DNA of 64,000 bases from Brachycybe producta. Lineage: Eukaryota > Arthropoda > Diplopoda > Playtdesmida > Andrognathidae. The notes beneath the pieces were generated by a model. It did not search any database. It saw only the letters and a program-made list of their open reading frames with translations, and had not been told where the DNA came from. The stretch covers positions 7,466,688-7,530,687 of the forward strand of contig JAUPFP010000001.1 of the NCBI GenBank assembly GCA_036925085.1. The letters are read 5' to 3'. The position numbers and the translations under genes are program-made. Of this stretch, positions 12,378-23,100 are shown in pieces. Numbering within the stretch: position 1 is the stretch's first letter; every line of letters starts with the position of its first letter.

Positions 12378-13039
12378 TAAAGCATAATAAGTTTATTTAC
12401 AATTATTTCCATTGAAGTCTATCCCAAATTGGGCATAGATTCTCTGTTAACAGAATGAATGATAAACATAAAAAACACGGCCAATTTATACCCAAAAAGA
12501 GGATAGAGAACACTTTCTCAGAATCCCCTGATTGGGCAAAAACCAAACTGGTCAATCAACATGACTGACCAGTGGTCAACAAAATATAGACAAATGACTC
12601 ACTCATAATCAAAACAAACTTACAATAGAAAGTTTTAACCCCATAGTCCTAATGCTGAGGCTTATCAGGACAATCTCTTTGTATTAAGGGGTGGGACTGG
12701 GAGGTAAAAGAACCCAAGACAGGATATTGGAATCGCCATCAGCTGATAGAACTAGGTCAATCCTTTGTATGTGAGTACAGAGGGTTGACAAAGTTCTACG
12801 CCATTTCCAGGAAAAATTAAACGAGCCAGGATCGCTCCTGGACTTACCGTTTCACTATTGTGTGAGTATGTAATTACAAAAACTTCAAAGTTGTGCATTT
12901 TTTTTGTTGATTTCATGTTCAAATTTGACCTTTATGGGGTCAAATGTAAAACTTCTACTTTTACACCAACATGCAGTTATCAACTTAAAGGAGCCATATA
13001 TTGTTTAAAATTGAAACAAACTAACAAGAAACTGAATCT
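12378..13039. other. Non-coding region
   Basis: No gene recognised. Ordinary unique sequence running up to the palindrome at 13040. Confidence 0.4.
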
Positions 13040-13127
13040 GTATGTCATGGTTAACCCTACTTTTCACAATGTGAGTGACAGAGCTCTGTCCCTCACATCG
13101 TGAAAAGTAGGGTTAACCATAACATAC
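13040..13127. repeat. 88-bp near-perfect palindrome
   Basis: The arms run outward from a central GAGCTC near 13083, through GACAGAGCTCTGTC, CTCACAT and TTTTCAC, then AAGTAGGGTTAACCAT, to GTATG/CATAC. Only a few mismatches occur over 40+ bp per arm. There is essentially no loop, so it can extrude a cruciform. It could be the fused ends of a MITE. Confidence 0.9.
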
Positions 13128-13335
13128 ACAACAATATTACATTAAAGTACTTTTCGTGTTTTTTTCCAATAACGCAAAATACATATTTTACAATTTAAGA
13201 GGCTACATCGCAAAATTACTTTGAAAAATCTCCACAAAGAGCGCTAGCATCGTTTTTCTATCGACCCCATAGACCCGGTGTTAAAGAAAAAAACGTTAAT
13301 TTTTAAAATACACAGTCACGGCAATAAGTTTATTT

Positions 13336-13833
13336 TTCATATTTGAAGTTGTCCAATTTTAATTTTTCACAGTGCAATGTGCACCTTAAATACATGCTGA
13401 TCTAGTGATAGAATAACAAAAAATTGGTGTTTTTCTATTTTCAAAAAGTTTTTCAAAATCGGGAATTTCTAACTCATGTTAAACTCCATTGAGTGTGAAG
13501 CAAGTAACCAAGAAACATCCATTAAAATGCTTGTAAAAATACCCCAAAATAATTAAAAAAAAAACAGAAAAACTCCAGCACGTGCACCAATGTGTTGGCT
13601 TCACTGGTTGAATTGTGGTTTTTTAAAATTATTTTTACAAGCATTTTAATGTTTTTTTCTTATTTGGGCACACTCAATGGAGTTTAACATAAGTTAGAAA
13701 TTCACGATTTTAAAATGTTTTAAAAATAGAAGGACCCTTATAAACTTTTTTTTAATTTTATCACTAGATCAGCATGTATTTAAAGTGCACAATTCACTTT
13801 TAAAAATTAAAATTGGACAACTTTAAATATGAA
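13336..13833. mobile_element. Long inverted-repeat element (about 500 bp foldback)
   Basis: Left arm features (TTCATATTTGAAGTTGTCCA, GTGCACCTTAAATACATGC, GATCTAGTGATA, then TTAAACTCCATTGAGTGTG) recur in inverted order in the right arm at about 13668-13833. An inner pair, ATTAAAATGCTTGTAAAAAT and its inverse, lies at about 13520-13545 and 13630-13655. The arms are AT-rich and perhaps 80-85% matched. No coding sequence; read as a foldback/MITE-type element. Confidence 0.75.
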
Positions 13834-15860
13834 AGTCAGGTTAAGAATTTTTCTAAAATGAAAATTTTGCATTTTTTACGTATAACATTATAGTAAATCA
13901 TATTGAGTTAAATTAAGACATTGTGGCATTGGCAAGCTTATGAAAAACAACAGATGGCATTTAAATAGCTCCATGTAAGTCTATGTAAAACACTACACAA
14001 CAGATGAAACTAATTTAAATATAGAATTTCAATTTGTGTTCAGCACTTTAAATGAAACATAATTTAAAAAAATAATCAATTGTGTGGTTGCACTTTTATA
14101 TTGTTATGATTACAACTAAATTATTGTAATTTAAATTGGTGTATTTCATGTACTATGGACACATACATGGATCAGTGAAATACATCCCAGAACTGTATGA
14201 ATTAAGACAAATCTCCACAATATACAATAAATGTAATAAATAATTATTTTATAAGATTCAACCCTCGCGTTATCCAGTCATGTGGCTAAGATTCGTCTGC
14301 TAGAGTGGAGCCGACGATTTTCTTTCCAAAATAACCTCTTGAGTTGGCCCCTTACTAGGAGTATTCCTTGCATTACAAGTAATACGTAAGTTTTCCAGGG
14401 AATGTGGAACTGGTTGTCAACTCTTCTTTTCAGTGCAGCCTGCTTAACTACCTCTCTCATTAACGATTCAAATATGTCAGTGTAAAATAAAGTGGCACCA
14501 ACTCCCTATGGTTTAGTTGTATGCTTTTATGTACATAATGAACATGATTTGTAAGCAATATCTCATTCTACATGCAAGTGATTACTTATAATCTAACAAT
14601 CGACGATATATGTCCCAGATATGACCTCTGCTGACTCCTTTGGTGATTCGTAGTGTGAACTCATCTGCTAGGCCTCTCTTGGTCCATTTCAAACAGTTCT
14701 GTTATTGATTCTGTCCGTCGTCTCATTCTGTGGTCTGTCAATCCGTTGTCAACAGCTCTTCTGCACTATCCTTCGCAGTGCCTCTGGCCACTCATTACAG
14801 AAACAAGACAGAATATATCGCTGGGCAAAACCTCCAACCATACATTATACAAAGACAGAACTTAGGTGTAGCCAGGCATAGCCAGCGGCCACACACACAC
14901 ACGAGGAAAAGGACATCTAATCTACATGAAAGCCGAACTTATCTACACATGTAAATCTAATTTTGTGATAGAAGGTGGCCAATCATTTTACACTATGTAA
15001 ATTAGTATAACCTCCTGGGTCACCTTGCTAGTCACCACAGGAAACACTTCAAAATCATTTTATTACTATGCTCAACATTGAGCCATTTCACAGGAATAAT
15101 GTGCCAATGTTGGAGCTATATAATTGTCGTTAAAAACCTCGAAACTGTGAACAAAATTGGACTTCAGTTGTCAACAGTGCAATATAACTTCTAAATATGT
15201 AATGAAAAAAATAGAAAGATGACAAAGAACAGAGTATGCTGTGCATTCTCAGGCTTTTTGGAACATTTGTCCCTTTCATTTCTATAGCAATCGCACAGGA
15301 CGCATTCTCTTTTTCTCAAAACTGAGAGGCAACAGACAGACGAGAAAACAGGTGCAATGACATCAGCATGATGTCATGGCAGTGTATCATAGAAAAAATG
15401 ATGCGGTCATCACAGTTTCAAATAGCTAGGTGAATAGAGAATAGTGTGGTGTCTTTCTTGGTTTAGTGTAGAATTATAATTGTAGAATACATTTAACAAA
15501 AAAAACTTTTTTTATTCTTGTTATCTGAGTCACCACCTGAATTTGTGATGCCATTTGGTGCAGGATCTGAATTACAAGTGACAAACTGAACATAAAAGCT
15601 CTTTAAAGAATATTTTCTGAAGAAAATATATAGAAAACATCAGTAAATCAACACCAAACTTGAATTCACAATTTCCATTGAAAACAAAGTAACATGTAGA
15701 GAATTCCCTATGCAAAGTTCATTTAAAATGATTTTAAGTGCCATCTGCTGTTTTTTTCCACAAGTTTGTCACAACCTCTTAATTTATTTACCAATTTTAA
15801 AAAGAATTTTAAAAAATCATACTGTTGTTAAGGTTTACTACCATACCACACAAGCATATT
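13834..15860. other. Non-coding region
   Basis: No convincing gene. A 60-codon minus-strand frame at 14278-14460 and a plus-strand frame at 14730-14954 have somewhat protein-like composition, but I recognise no domain. A (CA)n run sits near 14891-14900. Confidence 0.4.
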
Positions 15861-16335
15861 TCAGTAACCGGTAATAGTAGAAGCATGGGAGCTTTTTCAT
15901 TGGCTAGGTACTCTCAGTGGACTGTTTTCCTTTTCATTCAGACATCTCTGGTTCTGGAAATATGGTCATTTTAAATACCATTAATGTATACCCCCGGTTA
16001 TCCTAGAATGGAAACCGAAAATGGGACAAGTTTGAAACATATTTCATTGGATTGTACAAAGCTTAACCTTGGGTATATGCAGTAATGGTATTTACAGTGA
16101 CTTTTTCCAGAACTGGAGATTTCTGAACAAAAATAAAAACAGTCTGTTGAAATGGAACAAGTTTCCGACTTCTACCATTTCCAGTTTCTATTCTAGCATT
16201 ACCTTGGTGTATATACACCTTAGAAGTATTTCAAATGACTTTCTGTAACTGTAGGTGTCGGAACTAAAAGGAAAACATTCCATTAAAAGTATATGCCAAT
16301 GAAAAAAATTCCATGATTCTACCGTTACCAGTAGC
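15861..16335. mobile_element. Palindromic MITE with nested inverted arms (about 475 bp)
   Basis: Outer arms: CAGTAACCGGTAATAGTAGAA near 15861 pairs with TTCTACCGTTACCAGTAGCAG near 16317, and the CATGGGAGCTTTTTCATTGGC segment pairs with GCCAATGAAAAAAATTCCATG. Inner arms: the CTCTGGTTCTGGAAA and AAATACCATTAATGTATACCC blocks are mirrored at about 16068-16152. CTAGAATGGAAACCG is mirrored near 16185-16207. Several alternative pairings are possible. No ORF. Confidence 0.7.
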
Positions 16336-17680
16336 AGTAATGTCGGGCATGGCATTTTACAATTAGTACTCTGCTAGCAGCCAAATAGGCCTATGGCAGA
16401 GGGACATAAAAGTCCATATGCAGCATTAAGCAATGTCAAGCACATATACATACATGCACATATCTAAAAAAATGAATATACAAATGTCAATCCCACAAAA
16501 CAAAATTATCCTCATTCACCTCTGCCTCAGGAAGAGAGTTCCATTGTCTTATAACTCTAGGAAAAAAGACCAATAATATGAATCTGTCCTAGCTAAAATC
16601 TCCCTAATTTTCTTAAGAATATCACTGGACAACTGGACTGTTTAGGACAATCACCACGTGTAATTTTTCCAAACAATTTCAAACTTAACTCAGCCCTGCG
16701 ATGTGCCAAACCATGCCATTGTAGCACTGACAGCATCTCAGTGACACTATCTGTAAATTTGTGCCTGCCACAAACAAATCTAGCTGCCTTATGCTGAACC
16801 ATTTCAACAGAATGAGAGTGTGTGTGTGACAGAGTGAGGATTCCATACACTGCAACAATACTCACGATGAGGCCGAACCAATGCTTGATAGGCAATAGTT
16901 TTAACTTGTGTTTTTTTCCAAGAAAGGTCATCTGTCATTGTAACCCACAAGTACTTATAGCAACACTTGACACTCTGAAGAAGTGTCAATCATACTATAA
17001 TTGAACACAATTGGATTTCTACCCCAAGTTATCCTCATAACACTACACTTCCCCTCATTCAACTGAAGTTGCCATGTATTACACCATCCCTCAATTGCCT
17101 TCAAGTCTAGAGCTAATGTTTGTCTTGGATACCATCAACCTCTTGGTAAATTAGAGTATCATCAGCAAATAGTCTACAGTTGCTGCCAACTGTGCTGCTG
17201 AGGTCATTAATAAATATCAGGAACAAAAGAGGACCCAACACACTACCCTGGGGTACACCAGTGAGTGACCCATTTACAACTACCCTGTTTCCTATCACTT
17301 AAAAAAGAAGTTACCCATTTGGTTACCTGCCCCAACCCATATGCTGCAACTTTTGAATGTGACAGTGTCAAATTGCCTTACAAAAGTCAAACACCATGTC
17401 ATCCTGTTTACCATTGTCTAAACTTTTCTGGAGGTCATCCACTACCAGGATAAGTTGAGTCTCACAAGAGCGTCCTCTCAGGAAACCATGTTGGTTATCA
17501 GAAATGAGATTTGAGAAACTTAATGCAGCCAGAGTGTATATGCTCAAGAATTTTACAAACCACTGAAGTTAGAGACACAGGCCTATAGTTTGCAGCTTCG
17601 GACTTACTACATGACTTAAATATTGGGGTAATATTTGCTAATTTCCACATACTTGGAACAACCCCAAATGTTTAGGTTTA
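16336..17680 (-). pseudogene. CR1/Jockey-like LINE reverse transcriptase remnant
   Basis: Read on the minus strand, fragments in shifting frames give RT motifs in correct order: NQHGFLRGRSCETQL near 17500; [20 protein letters not shown] (motif B) and LFADDTLIY (catalytic FADD box) at about 17170-17280; LNEGKCSV-like remains; then YKYLWVTMTDDLSWK and VRPHREYCCSVWNPHS (16830-16960). The C-terminal tail with AARFVCGR and LQWHGLAHRRAELSL lies at 16593-16800. A 3' region follows down to about 16340. Many stops and frameshifts; the 5' part (endonuclease) is missing. Such proteins copy LINE RNA into DNA at a nick. Confident as LINE; the CR1/Jockey placement is by RT style. Confidence 0.85.
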
Positions 17681-18025
17681 TTTTTTTTTTGCAAAAATGG
17701 TAACTGTCCAAAAAAAATGTCAGTTGTCCTAATCAGCCCATTGGATATATTCTATTTCAGGTGTTGTTTTAATTGTCCCAAACACTGGGGTATGGCATTA
17801 AGGTGCAACCCAATTTTTGTATGCAACTTTTCTCGAAAATAAAGAGCTGTCCAAAAAATTTAAATTGTTCGCCCAAGTTGTCCATTGCCAGCAGATGTTC
17901 TCCAGTTTCCAAAGAAGTTTGTCCCAATCACTTGGGGGTAACATTGGCAGCAAAAAACACTTATTCAATTCAATTCAGTACACCTGCAATCAGCTTAGGC
18001 AGGGGTATTACTCCTGATCACAAAT
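17681..18025. other. Non-coding region between LINE fragments
   Basis: Repeat-like sequence with recurring TGTCC words. No motif recognised; possibly decayed flank of the LINE insertions. Confidence 0.3.
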
Positions 18026-18160
18026 GACTGTCATTCAGGTTAAACAAAACATCATTGTTAAATTGAAATTGTCCTAACAAAGAACTATCAACTGGAAGAG
18101 TATTCCATAGTCTAATAACATTTGGGAAAAGACCAATATAAAAAATATTTAAAAAAACAT
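18026..18160 (-). mobile_element. Second 3'-end fragment of the same LINE family
   Basis: The sequence around 18098-18150 (GGAAGAGTATTCCATAGTCT, then GGGAAAAGACCAATAT) matches 16531-16580 in the LINE above (GGAAGAGAGTTCCATTGTCT, then GGAAAAAAGACCAATAAT). This is the conserved C-terminal end of the RT ORF. It is a short 5'-truncated copy on the minus strand. Confidence 0.6.
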
Positions 18161-18654
18161 ATGGCAGAAAATGGGTTAATTACAGATTTTCTAAAAAATT
18201 AAAAAAAAATTAAAAAGGCATTTACCTTTTTTTAACTTTTTGGTGAAACACGAAAACATCGACTATTAGAGATGGTATCAATTAGAATCATTGTAAACAT
18301 AAAGATTGCTAAAAATCATTGATATTGATAAGAAACATCCAAAAACATACACAAATGCTGAAATGCATGACATCTGCTACTTTCATTTTTATCAGGTGAG
18401 AAGTTCCCAGTCAAAAGTGTTTCATGAAACCTGAAATAGTTTTACGCGCTTCTATAAAAAAAATGAAACAAATAAAGCAAGAGGACGTTCTTTCTTTTTC
18501 GACAAAGTTTAAAATTCTTATCGGCATCATTATAGGGACTCGTATCAATAAAAACAAAAGCAGAAACAATACAAGATATAAAAAAGCAACTTTGAATACT
18601 TATATTTGCAAATACATAATTCTACTAAAGAAAAAAAATCAAAACTAATTTAGG
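18161..18654. other. AT-rich non-coding region
   Basis: No gene or element recognised. The open frame near 18424-18648 is Lys/Asn/Ile-rich and is probably chance. Confidence 0.5.
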
Positions 18655-18655
18655 A

Positions 18656-18806
18656 TATATATGTCGCATCCATTTTGTGCAATTGTCCATTACATGAAAT
18701 TTATGTTCATTTTCATGAAATATACATAACTTGGCCTAATGCAAAACGCGAAATGGACAGACATTTCGTATTATGGACAATTACATCAAATGGATGCGAC
18801 ATATAG
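18656..18806. mobile_element. Short MITE with 33-bp TIRs (about 150 bp)
   Basis: The left end, ATATATGTCGCATCCATTT, then AATTGTCCAT, is mirrored by ATGGACAATTACAT, then AAATGGATGCGACATAT, at the right end, with a few mismatches. The interior is AT-rich and non-coding. The ends are flanked by TAT sequence, so a TA-type target is possible but cannot be separated from the TIR. Confidence 0.8.
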
Positions 18807-19123
18807 TGCAGCAAAACAATACTGAAGCAATTAGCCACATAAGTTTACTTCACAAAATATCATGAAAATTATCCATGCGTCTTTCTACACTGCAGTAAGT
18901 CATTCACAGTGACCTAGGTTTATAGTTTTTCTTCTAGAACTCGGGTGGCCAACCTGATTTTTTGGGTCATAATTATGCGACACCTGACATTATTTCCCCC
19001 CCCCCCCCCCACCAATTCGAAAAACAGCGGCTCAAAATTTGAACATAAAGCACATGTGCAGTAAGTATTTCAAAGAATTTTTCAGTAAACGTCGGGGAGA
19101 AACATTTCTACGCGGGGCCACCA

Positions 19124-19496
19124 GGACGAGCATGACACGAGCTTAAACAGAGTACTCCAGAAATATTGCTAAAGGTTTTTCAATAAAACTTTACATTGTA
19201 ATCGAGCTCGTCCGCTTCACAAACGGGTCTCTCGTTCAACTATCATTGCTAACGATATTTTTCGGAATCTCCCAATTCTTGTTTGTTATGTAGGCTCCAA
19301 CTCAATGGGCACGATTTTTAGAACAGTTGTCAGTTAAGAGTTAGTTTTGGTTTTTTATTTATTTCAACTTGTTTCCATCGTTTTATTTAAACGATTGTCA
19401 TGAGTAGTTCTAAAGCCATTGCGCAGTCTCGTCTGTCTCCCCACGTGCATATATATATTGAAGGGCTTTTTCCTCGGGCTCGTGTCATGCTCGTCC
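19124..19496. repeat. Inverted repeat pair (19-bp perfect core)
   Basis: GGACGAGCATGACACGAGC at 19124-19142 is perfectly mirrored at 19478-19496. The sequences outside and between are weakly similar. It may mark the ends of a 370-bp non-autonomous element. A 16-nt C-run lies upstream near 19000. Confidence 0.7.
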
Positions 19497-20184
19497 CGTA
19501 GTCTTCACGTGCCCGTACAAATGAACCTTCAATCCTCCATCAAGCGAGGTGTGTTTTTCAAACATTAAACTTCTTTTTCTAAAAGTTTTAAATATTTTCC
19601 GAAAAATAATTCACAATGTAAAAATTTCATCACTCTTTCCATCACCGCAAACTTTGAATTGCTTTTTTTTCTCTTTTTCGCTGCCATTGATCAGTGCTGA
19701 AAATCACTTTCAATTGCTGAAACAAACAACGTCGCTATTGCACGAAGCTTGATTCTTTTCAGAAATTGCTTCGAGAAAAAAAGCCATCTTAGAGTTTTGC
19801 TGCACCACAAAGAAAAAGACATTTTTCATTTAAAAAAATCAACAAAATAAAAAAACTAAATTAATAAAACAGAAGTAACTCATATTTTACGAAAACAAAC
19901 TTATCTACAATCAATTGGAAGACATTTGATTTTGTTGTAGCGAATATACCAAAACAAGCGTTTCTTCTATTTTTGGGAAATCGCTTAAACAATTATCAAT
20001 GTGAAACGAAAAACAGAAATATAAGAATAAAGACAAAAAAACGAGAAAATTCTAAAGACACAAGAATGATTAAATAAATCAAAATCATACAAAAAGATAA
20101 CAGTGCCGAATTGCAATACCTAATGTTTTTATAGATACAAGTCCAGGCTGTACCATCTGTCGTTTACTTTTCTAACTACGGTAC
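19497..20184. other. Region downstream of TSR1
   Basis: AT-rich. It should include the TSR1 3' UTR at its high-coordinate end. I could not identify a convincing minus-strand AATAAA close to the stop codon. Confidence 0.4.
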
Positions 20185-23100
20185 TTAATTCAACGTACGG
20201 TCGACAGAATATGCAGACGGAGGTGTAGGCACGTGGGGATCGTAGTTCCATTTCGGGTAGACCCGCTTGTAAAGATTCATGAGCACTGTGTCTTGAGACT
20301 GAAGTTGTCTGTCGAAAACACATTTCATGTGTCCGTGCGTGCCTACAAAACCAAGAAGAGCGCATTATGTCAGATTGCAAAGAAGTGGAAGTTTGGTTCA
20401 TTTTAGCAATTACCTAAAGAATCTTTTATGTGTCCACGACAACCGTATTTCGTACGTAACTCCACAGGTTTAAACCAGTTAATGTCAGCTAAACCAACAA
20501 CATATTTATTAGTAAAAATAAAAATAAAAAAAAGTTGACCAATTCAGTTACCTGGACTGAAAAACATGTAACGAACTATGGCTGATCTACGATTAATTTT
20601 AAACGGATGACCGCTGAGAGCCACACGTTTGGTAACGATTCGGTTCGGATTCGCACTGAGAACGGAACCCGTAGCCACGAGTTGATGTGTTCCGTCACTT
20701 TGTTCTTTAAATACGAGAACAGAAGTTGGAGGAAATACGATAGGAGCATAAACTGTGGCCACGGTAGCCATCACGTCCATCGACAAAAAGCGTTCGTACT
20801 GTTGAATGTAAAATTTCAAACAATGTGTTAACGTGCCGAGCTTCAATTGCAACCCGAACAAACCTTGTGTTTTTGTCCGTTCGTGTGTTGCGAGAAGATG
20901 GGACAAGCGCAAAATCTTCTATAACCAACATGAAAGATGAGTTTCTCTTTCGACTTTATTGGTTCTTCGTTCTCTTGTGGTAATCTCTTGATAACCATGT
21001 TAAGAACAGACATTTTTTGTTCGTGCGGAAGCAAACCGTAAACCACTAATGGAGCCGATTCATCTCTTGACACTTAAAAATTCATAAGAAAAAATAAAAT
21101 AAGAGAACCGTAACAAGTCGAACGAAGCATATTATAGACACTTACTGATGAGATGACGTGGAACATTTGCTATGTGTATCGTAACGTACCAACCAACCTA
21201 AAACGAGAATCATAGTGAATTTCAGGAGTCTATAGTAAAACTAGATTTTTTTTAAGCAAAGTACAGGAAAACACGAACTAACGAATATAATGTGTTCTTG
21301 AAACACGTTTGTAAGTTGATTGTTCGAAAGCTGAGTTTATTTATTGTGTACTTTGTTAATCAGTATCAATCAAACGTCCATAAGTTTGAGGTTCTGCGAA
21401 TTGGAAGTCAAAATTTAATGAAGTCTAGGCAATGTGCGTAAATACAAATTGTTCGTTTATCGAATGAATGTTCGTAAGTTGGCGGTTGCTGGTACTACAA
21501 CTTTTATATCTACACTACTGAAATCTAGTAAAATATGAAAAGATATTGTGATACTATCACAAAACTTAAAACAGTCAGAAAATTAATCGTATAACATTCA
21601 CGTATTTATCAAAATAGCAGTTATTAAACGTAGACCCTGCAAATTTTATGCAGCCCACCTAATGTTTTCTCGTTTTGTTCCTCATTTGTTCCTCAAATGC
21701 ATTCAGGCATTTAATTTTGAACAAGAAAAATTAAACAAAAACATGTTTTTTGGGATAGTCACTTTTACAAAAAACGGCCTAAAAAGTAAAAAACAAAAAA
21801 TATAATCAAGTCTTGTCTTGTCGGTGTAGTGGTTAGTGTCTCAGCCTATTGCAATGTTGGTCATGGGTTCAATCCCTTGCAGTGTGATTTCTTTCAAATA
21901 TTTCAGAAGGTGGGACAAACAAACAAATAATGAAGTTAAATAAAAGCGAGTAAAAATGGAACGTGGCAAATCATAGCATTTTTTGCATACACTCATACCT
22001 CGCCATACGGGCTGCTCTTTATAATGAATTTCCCTATAATGGCCTTTTTTAAAATTATAACAAGTTTCGATTTACAGCCCAAAAAGTTTCGATATAATTA
22101 TAGGCCAAAAAAAGGGGGAAACCCCATATGTACGTGTAGTTTACTATGTTACCGCCGCTCATAGTTTTGCACAATATATTAATTTTCAAAAAAATAACAT
22201 TCCACTGTGTTTGATAGTAAATATCACATCGAAATGTGAGGTGAGATTCTGATTAGAACCATTCTACATTATTACTACATGTAGAAAGCAAAGAAATTGC
22301 ACTATCAACTAAAAACTTGGTGACTTTCTAAATTTCTTTACTCAATTGGAACGGATCCTTATGGAATTCGTATCGGATTGTACGAAAATAAATGATTCGT
22401 TACATGGCGTTTCGCTTTACAGCCAGCTTTTCCTTTTCCACACGAAAAGTCGTTTGATAGGAAAGTTTACGATTTCTTAGTTAATCCTTATCTTATTGTT
22501 AAAGGCGGTAAATTTAAAAATAAGATAAACATACCTCAACACCTTCACGTTCTTCCTTAAAAACCCTCTTTCTAGATCGATCAAAGTTTTCGAACTGAAA
22601 TATCCGAGAATAATCAGCGGGAAGATTCTCTTTAGGATCCCAGGGTGAAGTTCTGAAACTCTTTAGACCACGATACCTAGGAAACGGTCACACATGAGTA
22701 AACGGAAAACGTTTCAAAAGCCAATTACGAGATGACAGTCGAAAAACTTGATACTTTTGAAATCGAACTTTTGCCGGAATATCCAAGGGAGTATCTATCT
22801 CATCCGGAAACATGGCATCCATTCGAGCCTCCTTAAACTTCTTCAAAGCTTCGGCTTCTTCATCAACGTCGATGCGTTCGTCATATTTGGTATCGTCGCC
22901 ACCTTCCGTAACCGTAATCTAAAAACATGCCCATTTCAGTCATTTGCTCCCTTCACGTCTATAGACAGCGCAACGAACTGTTTCATATTCTTCTTTATCT
23001 TCTTCGCTATCTGAACCCTGTTCCTCCATAGCCTCCATGTCTTTCATTTCGTCATCTTCATCCTCCGATTCACCGCTCTCGTCATCTTTGCCATCTTCTT

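Noticed and set aside
14278-14460. Minus-strand ORF (60 codons) as a gene
   Set aside because: Fairly protein-like, but no domain, splice signals or conserved motif could be identified.
18990-19012. Poly-C tract (also near 2655) as a G-quadruplex or viral feature
   Set aside because: Simple homopolymer run; no supporting context.
21820-21895. Genuine tRNA gene
   Set aside because: A and B boxes are present but no acceptor stem or clover-leaf closes, and the 3' tail is shared with another copy: a SINE.
21995-22120. Tigger/pogo-like fragment (CATACCTCGCCATACGG...)
   Set aside because: Resembles one terminal sequence only; no matching opposite end or transposase was found.
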